This document shows positions 33,416 to 43,600 of a stretch of 64,000 nt of DNA, piece by piece; the stretch's first letter is position 1, and each line of letters starts with the position of its first letter. The notes beneath the pieces were generated by a model. That model was given only the letters and a program-made list of their open reading frames with translations, made no database searches and had not been told where the DNA came from. The position numbers and the translations under genes were made by a program. This stretch comes from Epichloe hybrida. Taxonomy: Eukaryota; Ascomycota; Sordariomycetes; Hypocreales; Clavicipitaceae. Location: the NCBI GenBank assembly GCA_019022495.1, contig JAFEKR010000003.1:3596001-3660000 (forward strand), given 5' to 3'.

Positions 33416-33659
33416 CATCCATTGTTGACTTCTGGATCACCCCCGTCTTCTCTTTCGCGCTAAGAAGCGAACTGCCCGATGGCCGCGGCGGGGCGAATCG
33501 TCGACGTCATCATGACTTCTAGGCGCGGCCAGTTGGTCACCAAGTTGAGGCCTTGACCGCTCAATTGCGACTAGAGACCACCTTCAAGCTTACCCATGCG
33601 TTGATGGCTGTTTCAATCAGCGCCAAGGGATATTGATTACGCTTGCAGTGCAACGCATA

Positions 33660-34090
33660 GAGCCATACAAAAGACGACTTACTTGTTGGCAACAATGCGA
33701 TCAAGTACGCGAAGTCGGCTGTACTCATTGTCGAGAATGCTTCCCGACTGCCTCTCTCTTCTATTGCTATTAAGTGACGTATCTATTCATGGAGGATTCA
33801 TCTTCACCAGCACGAGCGAATGCGCCGATGTGGAGTCCGCCGGGGCTATCAAGGGAGCCGAGTTTGTGAAAGGCACATTTGTGAAGCTCGATATACGTAT
33901 CCGCGAGCTATTGCATGCCCTTTCTTCTCTGTTCCGCTGTCGCGACAGACCGTCGTAGAGATTTGCCCGGCAACTGTTCCATAAGAATGTAGCCAACACC
34001 GATGGGATTCTCTGGGGGTTCAAGCGCAAAGTTGTGAACTTTGGGGGGAGCAGCCACTCTCATCACTCAGCGACCATCGAGCAGCACAGA
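33660..34090 (-). pseudogene. Remnant of an aminoglycoside-phosphotransferase-like (APH) kinase gene
   Basis: Reading the minus strand from about 34075 down to 33790 gives P-K-V-H-N-F-A-L, then G-V-G-Y-I-L-M-E-Q-L-P-G-K, then a TAG, then L-A-D-T-Y-I-E-L-H-K in the same frame. This order (hinge V-x-x-F, Y-I-L-M-E-x-L-P-G, Q-L-A-D-I-Y-I-E-L) is the N-lobe and hinge of the fungal APH/choline-kinase-like family. The TAG stands where the family has Gln, so CAG to TAG. Further stops lie upstream (about 34080) and downstream, and the catalytic H-G-D and D-x-D-W motifs are missing. A possible later piece (I-L-D-N-E-Y-S near 33735) sits in another frame. It is a decayed fragment; boundaries are approximate. 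Confidence 0.65.
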
Positions 34091-34510
34091 CCTTATCTCC
34101 TGGAACATCCTCGATACTTGCCCAGCCTTACACTACACAGCAAGACGGGAAACTGACCGATGGAGGGACGGCAAGATGTTACAGTGGGTGTATAGCTCTA
34201 TACAGTGTATACAGTATATAACAATACTAGTGTGCGCCGTTTCAGCACACAAGATTAAAAAAAAACGCCGAGGTAAGAAATTGCCCCGACACAAAGCGCC
34301 CACTCTATGCCGTGCCCGCAACAAAAGGTCTCGCTACCTCACATGACACATGATTGGTCTGGCGTCTCTGTCAACTTTACCTGCGTGTTGTGTTATAGGG
34401 ATGGTCTCAGCTCCTTTCGAGCTGTACGTGGATATCAGAATCAAGAGCAAAACGTTTTCCCAAACAAGTCAAAAAAAAGTCAAAAAAAGTCAAAATAGCG
34501 AAATCATCGT
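34091..34510. other. Gene-free flank between the kinase remnant and gpd1
   Basis: Contains short A-runs (34256-34264, 34473-34497) and a TATACAGTGTATACAGTATATAA-like stretch near 34198-34220. This is the 3' side of gpd1. No gene is seen. Confidence 0.5.
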
Positions 34511-36009
34511 TCACGCACCATCCGTTACTGTTGCCACCAAGTTGGGGATATCATCAACGTCCTTCTTGCCAAGCAAGATGTCATTTACCGCGGTGAACAG
34601 CGGGTATTCCTTCTCCAACCCACGAGCCTTCAAGAAGCTGTTCACCTCAAAAGCCGTCGTTGTTCCCTGCAGTTTCTGGCCGTTCAATTCCTTCTGTTCC
34701 ACCTCGTCGACTGAGATGCCTTGCTCAACAGCCTTCTTGGCACACCGGAAATTTCGTCCGCCCGAGGATGATGTGATCAAGTCGGCGACACCAGCTGAGG
34801 TCTCTGTGAAAGTCTGGCTCTGGACTGTTTCGCCAAAGAACTCCTTTCCGAATTTGACCATTTCCATGAGACCAATGCGCATGATGGCGGCCTTGGCGTT
34901 GTCACCCCAGCCTCGGCCGTCGACGAAGCCTGCAGCCAAAGCCACGATGTTCTTCAGGGCTCCACCCAGGGAGACACCGGCCACGTCAGAGACCATCTGA
35001 ACGTGGAAATAATGACGGTGGAAGAGCGCGCGGAAGCAGTCATGGTCGAGAGGGGGGTATTCGGCGGGGAGAGCAGTGAGCTTGGTTTTGGATGTTCGGC
35101 CTCGGCAGTCTTTGTGCGAAAGGTTCTGCAAATCAGTCACGGTAATGCCTGGGTTAGGGCTACCATCGCGCGGCGAAGGATTTCTGCTGTTGTCCATGGG
35201 AGGAGGGTCGTAGGCAATGGTGGTCTCTGACCACTTCTCAGCAGCGATTTCGCTGGCAATGTTGGCGCCACTGAGGGCACCACAGTAGATATTCAGGCCG
35301 TCGCCAATCCACTCACTGAACAAGCTCACGCCATCGTCGGTGACGTTGACGCCCTTGATGCAGCTGATGCCACGTGCAAATGGCAGAATATGGCCTCCGA
35401 CTTGCTTGCAGACATTTGCGATGAACTGATGAGGGAGGTTGAAGATGAGAATGGACGAGTTTTTGACGGCTTCGATGAGGGAGGGATTGGCAATGATGTT
35501 GGAGGGGAGCGTGATGCCCGGCAAGTACTTGACGTTTTCGTGGTGGCGGTTGATGACAGAGGTGAGTTTCTGAGGCTTGTCGCCCGCAGACGCATCGTAG
35601 TATTTCGAGTCCTTCCCAATCACGACGTCTTCCTCGTACACCCACATCTGAACATCTTCTTCAAAGATATCATTGTGCTGTTTTGTGTTTTCGGCGACGA
35701 TCTTGGCAATTGTAGAACCCCTAAGCAGGAAAAGAATCAGACAGTGGCCCGCGTGACAAATTTGATCGATTGGCCAACCCCGACCAGAAACCAAGAAAGG
35801 TGACGATGGCAAGTCACGTACCAATTGCCAGATCCCACAATGGTGACCTTATGCTTCTTCTCGTGGCCGCCGAGGGAACCAGTGCCAGTCATGGTTGCGA
35901 ATGCCGTGGAATACAATCGCATCGGCTGGAGGGGAGCAAGGGGAGCAAGGCAATGGAACGGCAAGCGCTTAAGATGGCCGGAGAGTCGCAGTGGCGAGAA
36001 TCTCAGCAT
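34511..36009 (-). CDS. gpd1: NAD-dependent glycerol-3-phosphate dehydrogenase
   Basis: Exons 35822-36009 and 34511-35720 encode 465 residues. The intron falls inside the NAD-binding motif, G-S-G-N-W-G after splicing (59-64). S-G-A-N-I-A-S-E and [14 protein letters not shown] carry the catalytic lysines of the family. The enzyme reduces dihydroxyacetone phosphate to glycerol-3-phosphate, feeding glycerol (osmolyte) and phospholipid synthesis. Yeast Gpd1 has about 391 residues. The excess here is a 40-residue N-terminal extension rich in Arg, Leu and Ser, which looks like a mitochondrial presequence, and a Ser/Pro-rich insert (about 240-275) that I remember in other Sordariomycetes. A second start at M40 would give a cytosolic form without the presequence. 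Confidence 0.95.
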
Positions 36010-36813
36010 ACAACTGGCAGCAAAGACAGCGCGAGAAAGACACGAAAATTACGAGGAGAGGAAGGGAGACTGTAAGAATAAATGTGTAGTGCCCTGAACT
36101 TGAATTGAGGCCAACAACAACAAGACAAGAAAAGCGACGTCGTCAACGGTTGGGGCGCCACGTCGAGACGAAGTCGACACCACACAACACCACAGCGGGG
36201 CATCCTGCCTGGGCCGTCCCTTCCCTGGACAACTCCTGTGGTCCGTCCTCGTGCTCTGACCTGCCGTCTGTCACATGAATATTAGCCAGCAAGCTCAATC
36301 ACTTGTGTATGCAGGCAGTGTGGGACCATCTTTGGATTTTTAATCCTCATGCAGGGCTGAAGCTGAAGCTCCTATCTCATACATACAGTACTAATACAAA
36401 TATAATCTGAATACGGAAAGTCACTTATCAGTCCCCTAAAACGGCCCCATGCGATACTCATGGCTGGAAGAACAGCCATTCTCCCACACACATGTCCACC
36501 TTTCAAAGTCGTCTCATCTTAAACGACGCGGAATAAGCCCACAAGAAGAACACAACCAAAGGAAAAAAAAATTGGTTTATCGGCCGGGATTTGACACTTT
36601 CTTGCCCCGCCGACCTCGGCGACAACTGACAACGCCTTGCCGGCGGCACCTTGTCTCCTGCAGGGACGTCCACCTGTCTTCCGCCACCCGCCCGTCCGAG
36701 GCAGATCCTGAAGGACCCCATTGCGATGTACCCCGTCGCCCGACACGTGCAATAACTCTGCAACACAGTCATTTCTCAAAAAAAGCTCGGCTGTCGAACA
36801 ATAGTATCCATGG
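36010..36813. other. Promoter of gpd1 and 3' flank of the SET gene
   Basis: The two genes lie head to tail on the minus strand. No gene is seen. An A-run near 36561-36569 and weak overlapping ORFs are present. Confidence 0.6.
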
Positions 36814-39241
36814 TCACGCAAGACTCGGGAATACGTCCAGGACGGTTTCGTTTTCGCCGACGACTATGGCGTAAGCGATCTTGGCGTAAGTCCTGACTGT
36901 TGCACAGAGTTCCGGGGCCGAGGTTTCGTATGCCCTGCTCATACCGAGAAAGGCCAAGGGCACAATAGAGATCACATGGCCCCATTTCATGATTTCAAGC
37001 GATGGCGGGTTTCCGTGCCCACCCCGCAAGTTGGCTGTAATCTTGAAATCCAGTGCCTCGAGGCCTCTGACAAGCATCTCGACACCATCGGTTGTCTTGC
37101 CGGCGGAGAAAAGATATGAGCCAATCGCAAGATATGGAGCGATGAGTTCCGACCGAGGGATCCCTTGTATCTTGGGGTAAAGAATCTCGAGCCTGCTCAG
37201 CAGTTGCATGGACCGGGGAGTGCCTCTAGTCGTGGGGTTGGACATGACCTTCACAAGGCCATCGACGAGCTTTCTGCGCGACTGTAGGACCCGTGTGCCC
37301 GTGATTCGCCGAACTTCACAAAGCTTGCAATCGCAAGTGAAACCCCAGTGCCGGAGCTGTTCCTGAACCTTTGCATACGAGTCCAGAGGATCTGGGCCGC
37401 TGTAGGATATGAAGAGCTCCGTGCCTGCCTTCATGTCTCGCATGGCACGAAAGATGATCATATCCCCAATGAAAGAACGTTGACAATTCGCGAGGCAGGA
37501 GTGGTTGATGTGGGACGCCAACAGCCAGACACCGGAAGATGCATCAGCTTCTGGAGGTTCACCGTGAAGTACGGTTGCCTCTGAGGCAAAAGTGGTCCTT
37601 GGTGCGCTAAAACCATTGAGAGCTGCAATCTTGTCTACAAGAAACCTTTGTAGTGTTAGCAAGATATCGCCATTGGCATTGGTGTATTCCTCTGGAGGGG
37701 ATGTGAGTCGTGAAACTCACGAATCGACTATAGGATTGCTACTAGTCGCAAGGGCATTTGTAACTGTGGTGGTGTAGTTTCCGCGATGCAAATCCTCAAA
37801 CATCTTCAATGTGCCAGGATTGTGATATGTCTTTTGTACGACTCGAGTAATCATATGGGCTTGAGCACCCCCAATAGTCCGCTTCGTACTCCCGTTGATC
37901 AGGATAGGCACCTGAGTTGTGGGATAATCGCCAGCGGCGTAAAAGTACGCAAACGCCTTTTCACACAAAAGGAGCTGACCGGCAGAAACGGGCTTCGTGG
38001 TGAAAAGTCCCCGCCCCCGCCCGGGAGATGTGCGGATTTCAACAACCGCAGAATATGTAGCACAGTCAACAATCGGCGGAGTTTGCTCGGCTTGCTTGTA
38101 CATCTGACAGAAATTGTATTCTCCTGTCTGCTGCTCCTGTAACCGGGCCTTGACGCGTTCGATCTCCTGCTTTGCATCCTTGTTTTCAGGGTTCGATTCC
38201 ACCAGTTGTCGCAAATTTTCTATACAACATTCAAAACGGCGCATCTCGTATAGTGCTCGAGCTTCGCGAAATAGGCCCTTTTCAGATGCCATTCCGGCCT
38301 CGCGACTGTGGACTGCATCTGACAAGGCTTTCTCAAAACGTCCGAGTCTGAGATTGGCCAAAGAGCGATTGAGATACGCTGGCCGCTTTTCTTCTGGCGA
38401 TAAAGCGGCTCTGATGGCATGAGTGTATCTAAAGTGGCATCAGTATGTTGTCAGGTGTTGGAAGATGTCAGAGCGAGATCCAGATGTCGGGCCAACTTGT
38501 TGGAAGTAACAGGCATGGGCAAGACAACATTGTAATAGACACTCACAGGCGCTCCGCCTCAGCCCATTTCTGGCTTTGAACTGCATCGTTGCCTTGCAGC
38601 CTAATGCGTGTGCTGTCTTTTAATATCAAAGATCTTCTCCATTGGATTGGAACATGCTCTTCTGCTCCTTCCAACCAGGTGACGTCGCTGACATGGTCGA
38701 CTCTCAGCGCATAAGAGCCTTCTGTGCAGTATTTCAAGAAAGGTTCCTTGAGGGCCAGAACCATGTCAGGTTGTAGTATTTCCTTGGCGGGCACATCCAG
38801 CTCTTCTGGCTGATGAAAAAGTTGAAGTGTCGTGGCCGTACCTTTTTCGTCTTCTACAATAGCCACGACTGCTAGAGCCATGCGCTTCGGTGGTGTGCGA
38901 ACGCGGACGACGACCATACCTCCACGATGATGTGTTTCAAGTCTTAACTGTGCTATCTTCAAGGGCTTAAGCTCGCAGAGCAAGCGATGGCAAGGGGCGT
39001 AGGGTGTTGGATTCGGCGCCAGGATCATTCTGCCGTTTCTATGACCTATCTGGACGCTTGGTGGATTCGATGTCAAGTTCCCCATGAAGTTTGCTATCAG
39101 CTGTTCGGGAGAAGGATGATCTTGAACGGCTTCGCCTTGCCTTTTCTTTGCTCGAATTGTGGCATGTTGAACTTGCTTCAGAGTAGAATCACGATCTTCA
39201 TCAGTTATATCCCGAATGTCCATTCTACATGAAGGAGACAT
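36814..39241 (-). CDS. TPR and SET domain protein (SMYD-like methyltransferase family)
   Basis: Exons 38547-39241, 37721-38428 and 36814-37645 join to 744 residues. The N-terminal third is a conserved fungal region (L-E-T-H-H-R-G, V-R-T-P-P-K-R-M-A). TPR-like helices (about 225-310) follow, including Y-L-N-R-S-L-A-N-L-R-L-G. A split SET domain starts at G-R-G-R-G-L-F and continues with N-H-S-C (515-518) and E-L-F-I-S-Y. A Cys-rich post-SET motif, C-D-C-K-L-C, follows. These are the S-adenosylmethionine and Zn-binding elements of protein lysine methyltransferases. The target is unknown. Start choice is open: the ATG at 39223 has a better context (A at -3, G at +4) than 39241. Family assignment is firm. 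Confidence 0.9.
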
Positions 39242-39310
39242 GGGCTCATTGGACGTCTGATAGTGAATCAGTGCGTGATGAGAAAATTTCGTGCCTGTTT
39301 CGAAAGAAGA

Positions 39311-39733
39311 TTATGACCCTTTGCCTTGAAGATCTTGTAAGTGGAATCTGAAAGTACACGTGCGGAGCTGTATAGTCAAGACGCAAGAGCGAGGAAAGAA
39401 ACACTTGAAACAGCGGTAAAGGAAGAAATCGGCTTGGTTCATGATTTGGATTTCTTTGCCATTTGAAGTGGGGCCTTCTTGCGTTTGCCTTGCAGCCTGA
39501 CGAGTTTCATTTGTTATTAATTCTGTGAATCTCGTTCGTTGACAGTGTTTTCCATTTCGTTCGATCGCACCTTCCTCATTTCTAACTCGGTGCCCATCCA
39601 TATTGTAATACGTGTGCACGCCGTGGAAGCCGTGTAATCGATCCACATGAGGGAATGTCATGAGACCCACGAGCACAATTTTTTGGGTACCATCATGAGA
39701 GTCCAATATGCGTTGAGGTGGTTGTTGGGCCAT
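39311..39733 (-). CDS. Small conserved-looking protein, function unknown
   Basis: An open frame of 140 codons with ATG at 39731-39733. The translation has coding character: a hydrophobic strand-like I-V-L-V-G-L-M-T-F, then H-T-Y-Y-N-M-D-G-H-R-V-R-N, and later Y-R-C-F-K-C-F and L-R-T-C-T-F-R-F-H-L. I have the impression of a small Sordariomycete family with these motifs but cannot name it. It may be the C-terminal half of a longer protein whose N-terminal part is the ORF ending three bases upstream at 39736, in a different frame. It lies 69 bp upstream of the SET gene's start, same strand. Confidence 0.5.
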   Translation of the reverse strand: MAQQPPQRILDSHDGTQKIVLVGLMTFPHVDRLHGFHGVHTYYNMDGHRVRNEEGAIERNGKHCQRTRFTELITNETRQAARQTQEGPTSNGKEIQIMNQADFFLYRCFKCFFPRSCVLTIQLRTCTFRFHLQDLQGKGS

Positions 39734-39735
39734 GG

Positions 39736-40176
39736 CTATCCCATTCCAGAGTTGAGATAAAACAAACTTGTAGACGACATGTCTTTATTGAGAGCTAGTG
39801 TAGACTTGAGAGGCTGTGACGTTTGCCAGTGGATTCTCTCGCTATTAGAGTTGCATCCTGATGACGCCGAAGAAGGTGCAAATATGTTGGTCAGGTTCTT
39901 GATTGAGGGGGAAGCGCGCGACTTGCACGGGGATGGACTACTGACGCCACCTTGAGCTGTTTCGGTATTGTTCCCCGGCATATGCAAATTTAAATCTGAG
40001 ATTGTATCCGAGATGTGCGTAGGCCCAGCAAATATATCGTCAAGTTTTCGTCTCTTCAATTTCGTCATGAGTCGAAAAAGTACGACATGTATATACGTCA
40101 GTCGTGGATAGAAGCGCCGCCAGAACGCATCGCGCAGTCTGCCCATAATTGTCAGAGCGAGTTCGAAATTTCGCAA
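39736..40176 (-). CDS. Ser-rich ORF, possibly the N-terminal part of the neighbouring gene
   Basis: An open frame of 146 codons. A likely start is the internal ATG at the M-T-K-L-K-R-R-K motif (position 40068), giving a basic N-terminus and a Ser/Pro-rich, probably disordered body ending S-L-F-Y-L-N-S-G-M-G. The TAG (39736-39738) is followed after two bases by the ATG of the next ORF. Either these are two genes, or one gene with a short intron I could not place, or one gene with a frameshift. Family unknown. Confidence 0.35.
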   Translation of the reverse strand: MRNFELALTIMGRLRDAFWRRFYPRLTYIHVVLFRLMTKLKRRKLDDIFAGPTHISDTISDLNLHMPGNNTETAQGGVSSPSPCKSRASPSIKNLTNIFAPSSASSGCNSNSERIHWQTSQPLKSTLALNKDMSSTSLFYLNSGMG

Positions 40177-40199
40177 TTTCGCAACCTGTGATTGATCAG

Positions 40200-41564
40200 C
40201 TACACGCGCTTCACTTCACGCACAAGCTCCTCGAGTCTTTCTATCCCCTCAACAATTTCGTCACATGTGTGCCATGCCCAGCATAGCCTAATACCATTGC
40301 CGTAGCCTCTATTAGCCCTGTCTATGCTCCCCTCATCATCCTCTACGACCATGTTGGTGCCAATGGCGACCTTCAAGTTGTATTTCTCGAGGGCCAAATC
40401 TGCCAGCTCAGTCGCTGAAAGTGGCAGGTCAGGAGGAATCATCAAATAGGCAAAGTAGCCCCCCGCAGCCACAGCATAAGTTCCGCCTTCATGCGTATTC
40501 TCGTACGGCAGTCCCATTGATACCCCAAAGCCCGATGGAATGAGGTACTTCTCGATAGCATCCTGCATCGCGTTGTACCGAGACCGATAGGCCGGGATGA
40601 TTTTGTCATGAAGATGCGTCTGGAAGTCGCCGGACGCCATCATCTCGTCGATGAGACTAGCGGTGAAATGCGAGGGACTGCCGCCAGAACGTGTTGCGCC
40701 AACCGTAGACAGGGCCAACGCAAATGATTGAGTCCCTTCAGCCCAGCCTGTCCTGACGCCAGGCGCAATCAGCTTGGAGAAGGAGCCGTTGCTGACGGAA
40801 TTGCCCCAGTCGTCTTTGGGGCCACCGTCGATTAAGCGATCGACGTCGACGATTCTAGGCGGAATAGGTCCAAGTTTGGACACTTTCGCACCGGGGGACT
40901 TGGGCCAGCGAAGGACGTCATACACATCGTCCGTCACGATCAATGCATCATATTCTCTGGCAAGACGCACCAGTTCCTGCCTCCTTCGCAACGACATTGT
41001 CTTGCCACTTGGGTTGGAGAATGATGGCACGGCATAAACAACGTGTTTGTAGAGCTTGGGGTACCGCTGATGCGTCTTGAGCGTGGGCGCGTCTGGATGC
41101 TGCCCTGCTTCCATCTTTTCCAAGGCCGAGCGTAGAAACTCAATGTCCAGCCCTTCCTCGTCTTCCGGAACTCCTCGCAGCCGGCCTTGGAAACCCGCGT
41201 CTGTGAAAATGGGACATGCCAAGTAGTAGCAGGGTTCGACCATCCATATTGCCCTCGTGTACCCTGGTTCTGTGAACTTGGTCAATATGTTCCCCAAATT
41301 GGCCGATGCGCCACTCGAAATGCAGATGCGGTCTGCAGAGACGGGATCATCCTCTCCTGGGCTGAAGACGTGACTCAACCATGTTGCAATTCTGGCTCGC
41401 AACGGCGCGTAGCCCTTGTCGGGTCCGTAGACGAGTGCCTCTACAGACTTTTTCTCAGAGTGCACGATTGTCGATGCGCCTTGGAGCAATTGAGTCGAAG
41501 GATAGAGTGAAGCAGAGGGCCATCCGAGAAGTAGATTGATCGGCCTTTTCACAGTGTTTGCCAT
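40200..41564 (-). CDS. PLP-dependent aminotransferase class I/II (YER152C-like)
   Basis: A single exon of 454 residues from the ATG at 41564. The frame stays open to an ATG at 41657 (485 residues), so a longer form is possible; I prefer the start just before the conserved N-I-N-L-L-G-W-P-like segment. Fold type I features are Y-G-P-D-x-G-Y (47-53) at the N-terminal substrate loop, F-S-N-P-S-G (182-187), T-D-D-V-Y (211-215) binding the pyridine nitrogen, and the Schiff-base lysine K264 in S-F-S-K. The related yeast protein is annotated as a 2-aminoadipate-type transaminase. The natural amino donor here is unknown. It is probably cytosolic, with no targeting signal from the short start. Confidence 0.92.
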   Translation of the reverse strand: MANTVKRPINLLLGWPSASLYPSTQLLQGASTIVHSEKKSVEALVYGPDKGYAPLRARIATWLSHVFSPGEDDPVSADRICISSGASANLGNILTKFTEPGYTRAIWMVEPCYYLACPIFTDAGFQGRLRGVPEDEEGLDIEFLRSALEKMEAGQHPDAPTLKTHQRYPKLYKHVVYAVPSFSNPSGKTMSLRRRQELVRLAREYDALIVTDDVYDVLRWPKSPGAKVSKLGPIPPRIVDVDRLIDGGPKDDWGNSVSNGSFSKLIAPGVRTGWAEGTQSFALALSTVGATRSGGSPSHFTASLIDEMMASGDFQTHLHDKIIPAYRSRYNAMQDAIEKYLIPSGFGVSMGLPYENTHEGGTYAVAAGGYFAYLMIPPDLPLSATELADLALEKYNLKVAIGTNMVVEDDEGSIDRANRGYGNGIRLCWAWHTCDEIVEGIERLEELVREVKRV

Positions 41565-42553
41565 CGCAGTTGTGCAGTCGTTGAAGTTGACAACACGGTC
41601 GACATGATGAGGCTGCACTCTCCTTTCCTTGGGCATGGATGGCATATCAAGCACCATCTCCTTACATGTACATGTAGAGGTCCTGAGGATTGTGGGTCTA
41701 TGGGCCCTGCCACACGGTCAGTGACCGCGAAGGTACGCGTTCCTTGTCTAAGATGATCGATAAGCGCAATGTAGTGACGTGTACAGCGGAAAATCATTAG
41801 TAAAGTATCACAGGCTAATTCAAGCATAAATATACATGTATGTATGTGTTTCTGATGTACTTTCATCCGATTGGATACAGACCTTAGTTGGCGTGACTCC
41901 ACAACCCTTAGGAGCTCTAATCTACATTACGGATCCGTACATAAGGAGATATGTACATAATGTACGGAGTATGCATGTAAGCTAGCTAGCACCTGGGGTC
42001 CAATTATCGGCTGTTGACAACTTTTGATGCAATAAACCGCGAAGCTGGTGGAGAAGCAAGAGCAACGGGTCTCGGACCGTCTCAGACCGTCTCAGATCGT
42101 CTCAGACGCGAGAACACTTCTTGGGAAGACTGGTTGCAATGCCCGTGCAACCGTTTAGTCTTGACTCTAATAATGATGCTACAGCTGGGCTAACATCATG
42201 CAGACTGTGGAGTGATTTGGTGGCAAAGAGCGATGAAAGAGAAGATGATGTAGAATTGCTATCTAGGGATTCCAGAATATATTAGACGATAGCTTTGACC
42301 TCTAGCTAGTTGAATTAAATAACAACCTTCACACAGATTCTAGCAAGGAAAAGTGAAGCTAATATAAGCTTCAAATCTATAAGCAATGGATCTAGGTCGA
42401 AGAGAGGATGACGAGGCTGGTGCCTGAGGCTGCAATGTGAGGCTGTGAATATTTTCAACACAGACCGTCACCAAAGTTTTTGGAACCAACAAATGCAAGA
42501 CTGAATCACCCAAACACCGTGCCCAACCAGACCCGTATTTCCGAGGAGCTCCG
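41565..42553. other. Intergenic region with a 10-bp tandem repeat
   Basis: No gene is seen. Features: a palindromic TACGGATCCGTA (41928-41939), TACGGAGTA (41963-41971), CATGTA-rich sequence near 41824-41840, and a CTCAGACCGT repeat at 42071-42108. The part from about 42230 is AT-rich. Confidence 0.6.
42071..42108. repeat. 10-bp tandem repeat, nearly four copies
   Basis: The unit CTCAGACCGT is repeated with single-base changes, the last copy incomplete. Confidence 0.9.
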
Positions 42554-43600
42554 TTATGACTTCTCATGGACATGGTCCACAGATAGTGATTCACCACCCT
42601 CCGTCCTTTCTCCATCGCCAAATATGGGTTTGAAAGCCATATCATACGACATCCACATCAAATTGAACATCATGGTCAAACCTCGTGCCAGCCAAGGAGG
42701 CAGCTTTCCAGTCTCGCCGGCCAGCAGACTGGTCATGGTAAGAAAGAAAACAAGGAGTGGCGCCCAACAAACAATAAATACATACTGCCCTATTGTTTGG
42801 CTCCATCGCGTTGAAGTATAAGGAATTAGAGAGCCAAGGTAACTGCGGTAACTTGCAGGCATGTCATGCTCCTCCCCGCCCGTTCGCAAAAGATTCAGAT
42901 AGCGCAAACTAGCCTGTGCATAATTGGGATCAGGCCTCTGTCGACCGTCCAAGAGTCGCTGCCACCAAGATTTTCTCTTTGCGTCATCTTTACCGTTGGA
43001 CGAATAGGCGGCATACAATGTCTTCGCATGGAACGGCTTTAGCCCTTCGGCAGGGCATGTCTCTTTGGGGCCGATAGGATAGCAAGGGACAACAATCTCC
43101 TTGTAGCTGGAGCCGGCACCTTCTGTGCGCATGATTGTTCGATAGTCTTGTTGCGTCACTTCGTAAACAACCCCAATGAGGCCGCCATCCCATTCCATAT
43201 CTTGATGGACAAACCTGCCTTGTCGGCTCCTTTTCTTTTCGGGCACATTGCGGAATCCCACATTTGCGAAACAAGGCTCTCGATAGGGTACACCGGGCAG
43301 GTCGAAGGTAAGGCGAATGCTAGGCGCGAAGACATTTACCCGAGACAGAGGGCGAATGCCTCTGACGCCAAGGAAGGTTTTGGCGCACATATTGGACCCA
43401 TACGCGAGATAGAGAACAGTGTCGGCAGTTGACGGATTTGAATCAGTGATGGCATCCTCAGCTGCGTGTAGCAAGCGCCCTGACGAAGTCTTGGGGATTG
43501 AGGATATTGATGGGTAAGATATTTCGAGCGGCTTCCGAGTTGAAATATCCACCTTGTCCAAAGCTGCTGCTGCTGCCGAATTCTGCGGTTGTGGCGACAT
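42554..43600 (-). CDS. Gamma-glutamylcyclotransferase-like protein with C-terminal membrane helix
   Basis: A single exon of 348 residues. The first ATG of the frame is at 43600; codons above it lack ATG. The fold signature Y-G-S-N (67-70) binds the gamma-glutamyl group. The general-base Glu is probably E160 in R-T-E-G. This is the AIG2/GGCT-like family that includes the fungal GliK group, which forms 5-oxoproline from gamma-glutamyl compounds. Unusually for a cytosolic fold, a long hydrophobic helix (about 272-295, F-I-V-C-W-A-P-L-L-V-F-F) and a second weaker segment (about 310-330) follow, so the enzyme is likely tethered to a membrane. No secondary-metabolite genes lie beside it. Confidence 0.88.
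   Translation of the reverse strand: MSPQPQNSAAAAALDKVDISTRKPLEISYPSISSIPKTSSGRLLHAAEDAITDSNPSTADTVLYLAYGSNMCAKTFLGVRGIRPLSRVNVFAPSIRLTFDLPGVPYREPCFANVGFRNVPEKKRSRQGRFVHQDMEWDGGLIGVVYEVTQQDYRTIMRTEGAGSSYKEIVVPCYPIGPKETCPAEGLKPFHAKTLYAAYSSNGKDDAKRKSWWQRLLDGRQRPDPNYAQASLRYLNLLRTGGEEHDMPASYRSYLGSLIPYTSTRWSQTIGQYVFIVCWAPLLVFFLTMTSLLAGETGKLPPWLARGLTMMFNLMWMSYDMAFKPIFGDGERTEGGESLSVDHVHEKS

Larger units (their letters stand above)
32433..33659. other. Repeat-rich upstream region of the debranching-enzyme gene
   Basis: No gene is seen. Within 900 bp there are four separate tandem repeats (GCT tract, 10-bp x3, 10-bp x5, 7-bp x5), listed individually. The ORFs here are read-throughs of those repeats. 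Confidence 0.65.

Noticed and set aside
17747..36009. Osmo-response cluster (channel, glycogen breakdown, GPD1)
   Set aside because: The three genes are separated by unrelated genes and long gaps; co-location looks accidental.
38180..38205. GGTTCGATTCC, a match to a tRNA B-box
   Set aside because: It lies in the coding exon of the TPR-SET gene, and no A-box, anticodon arm or acceptor stem can be formed around it.
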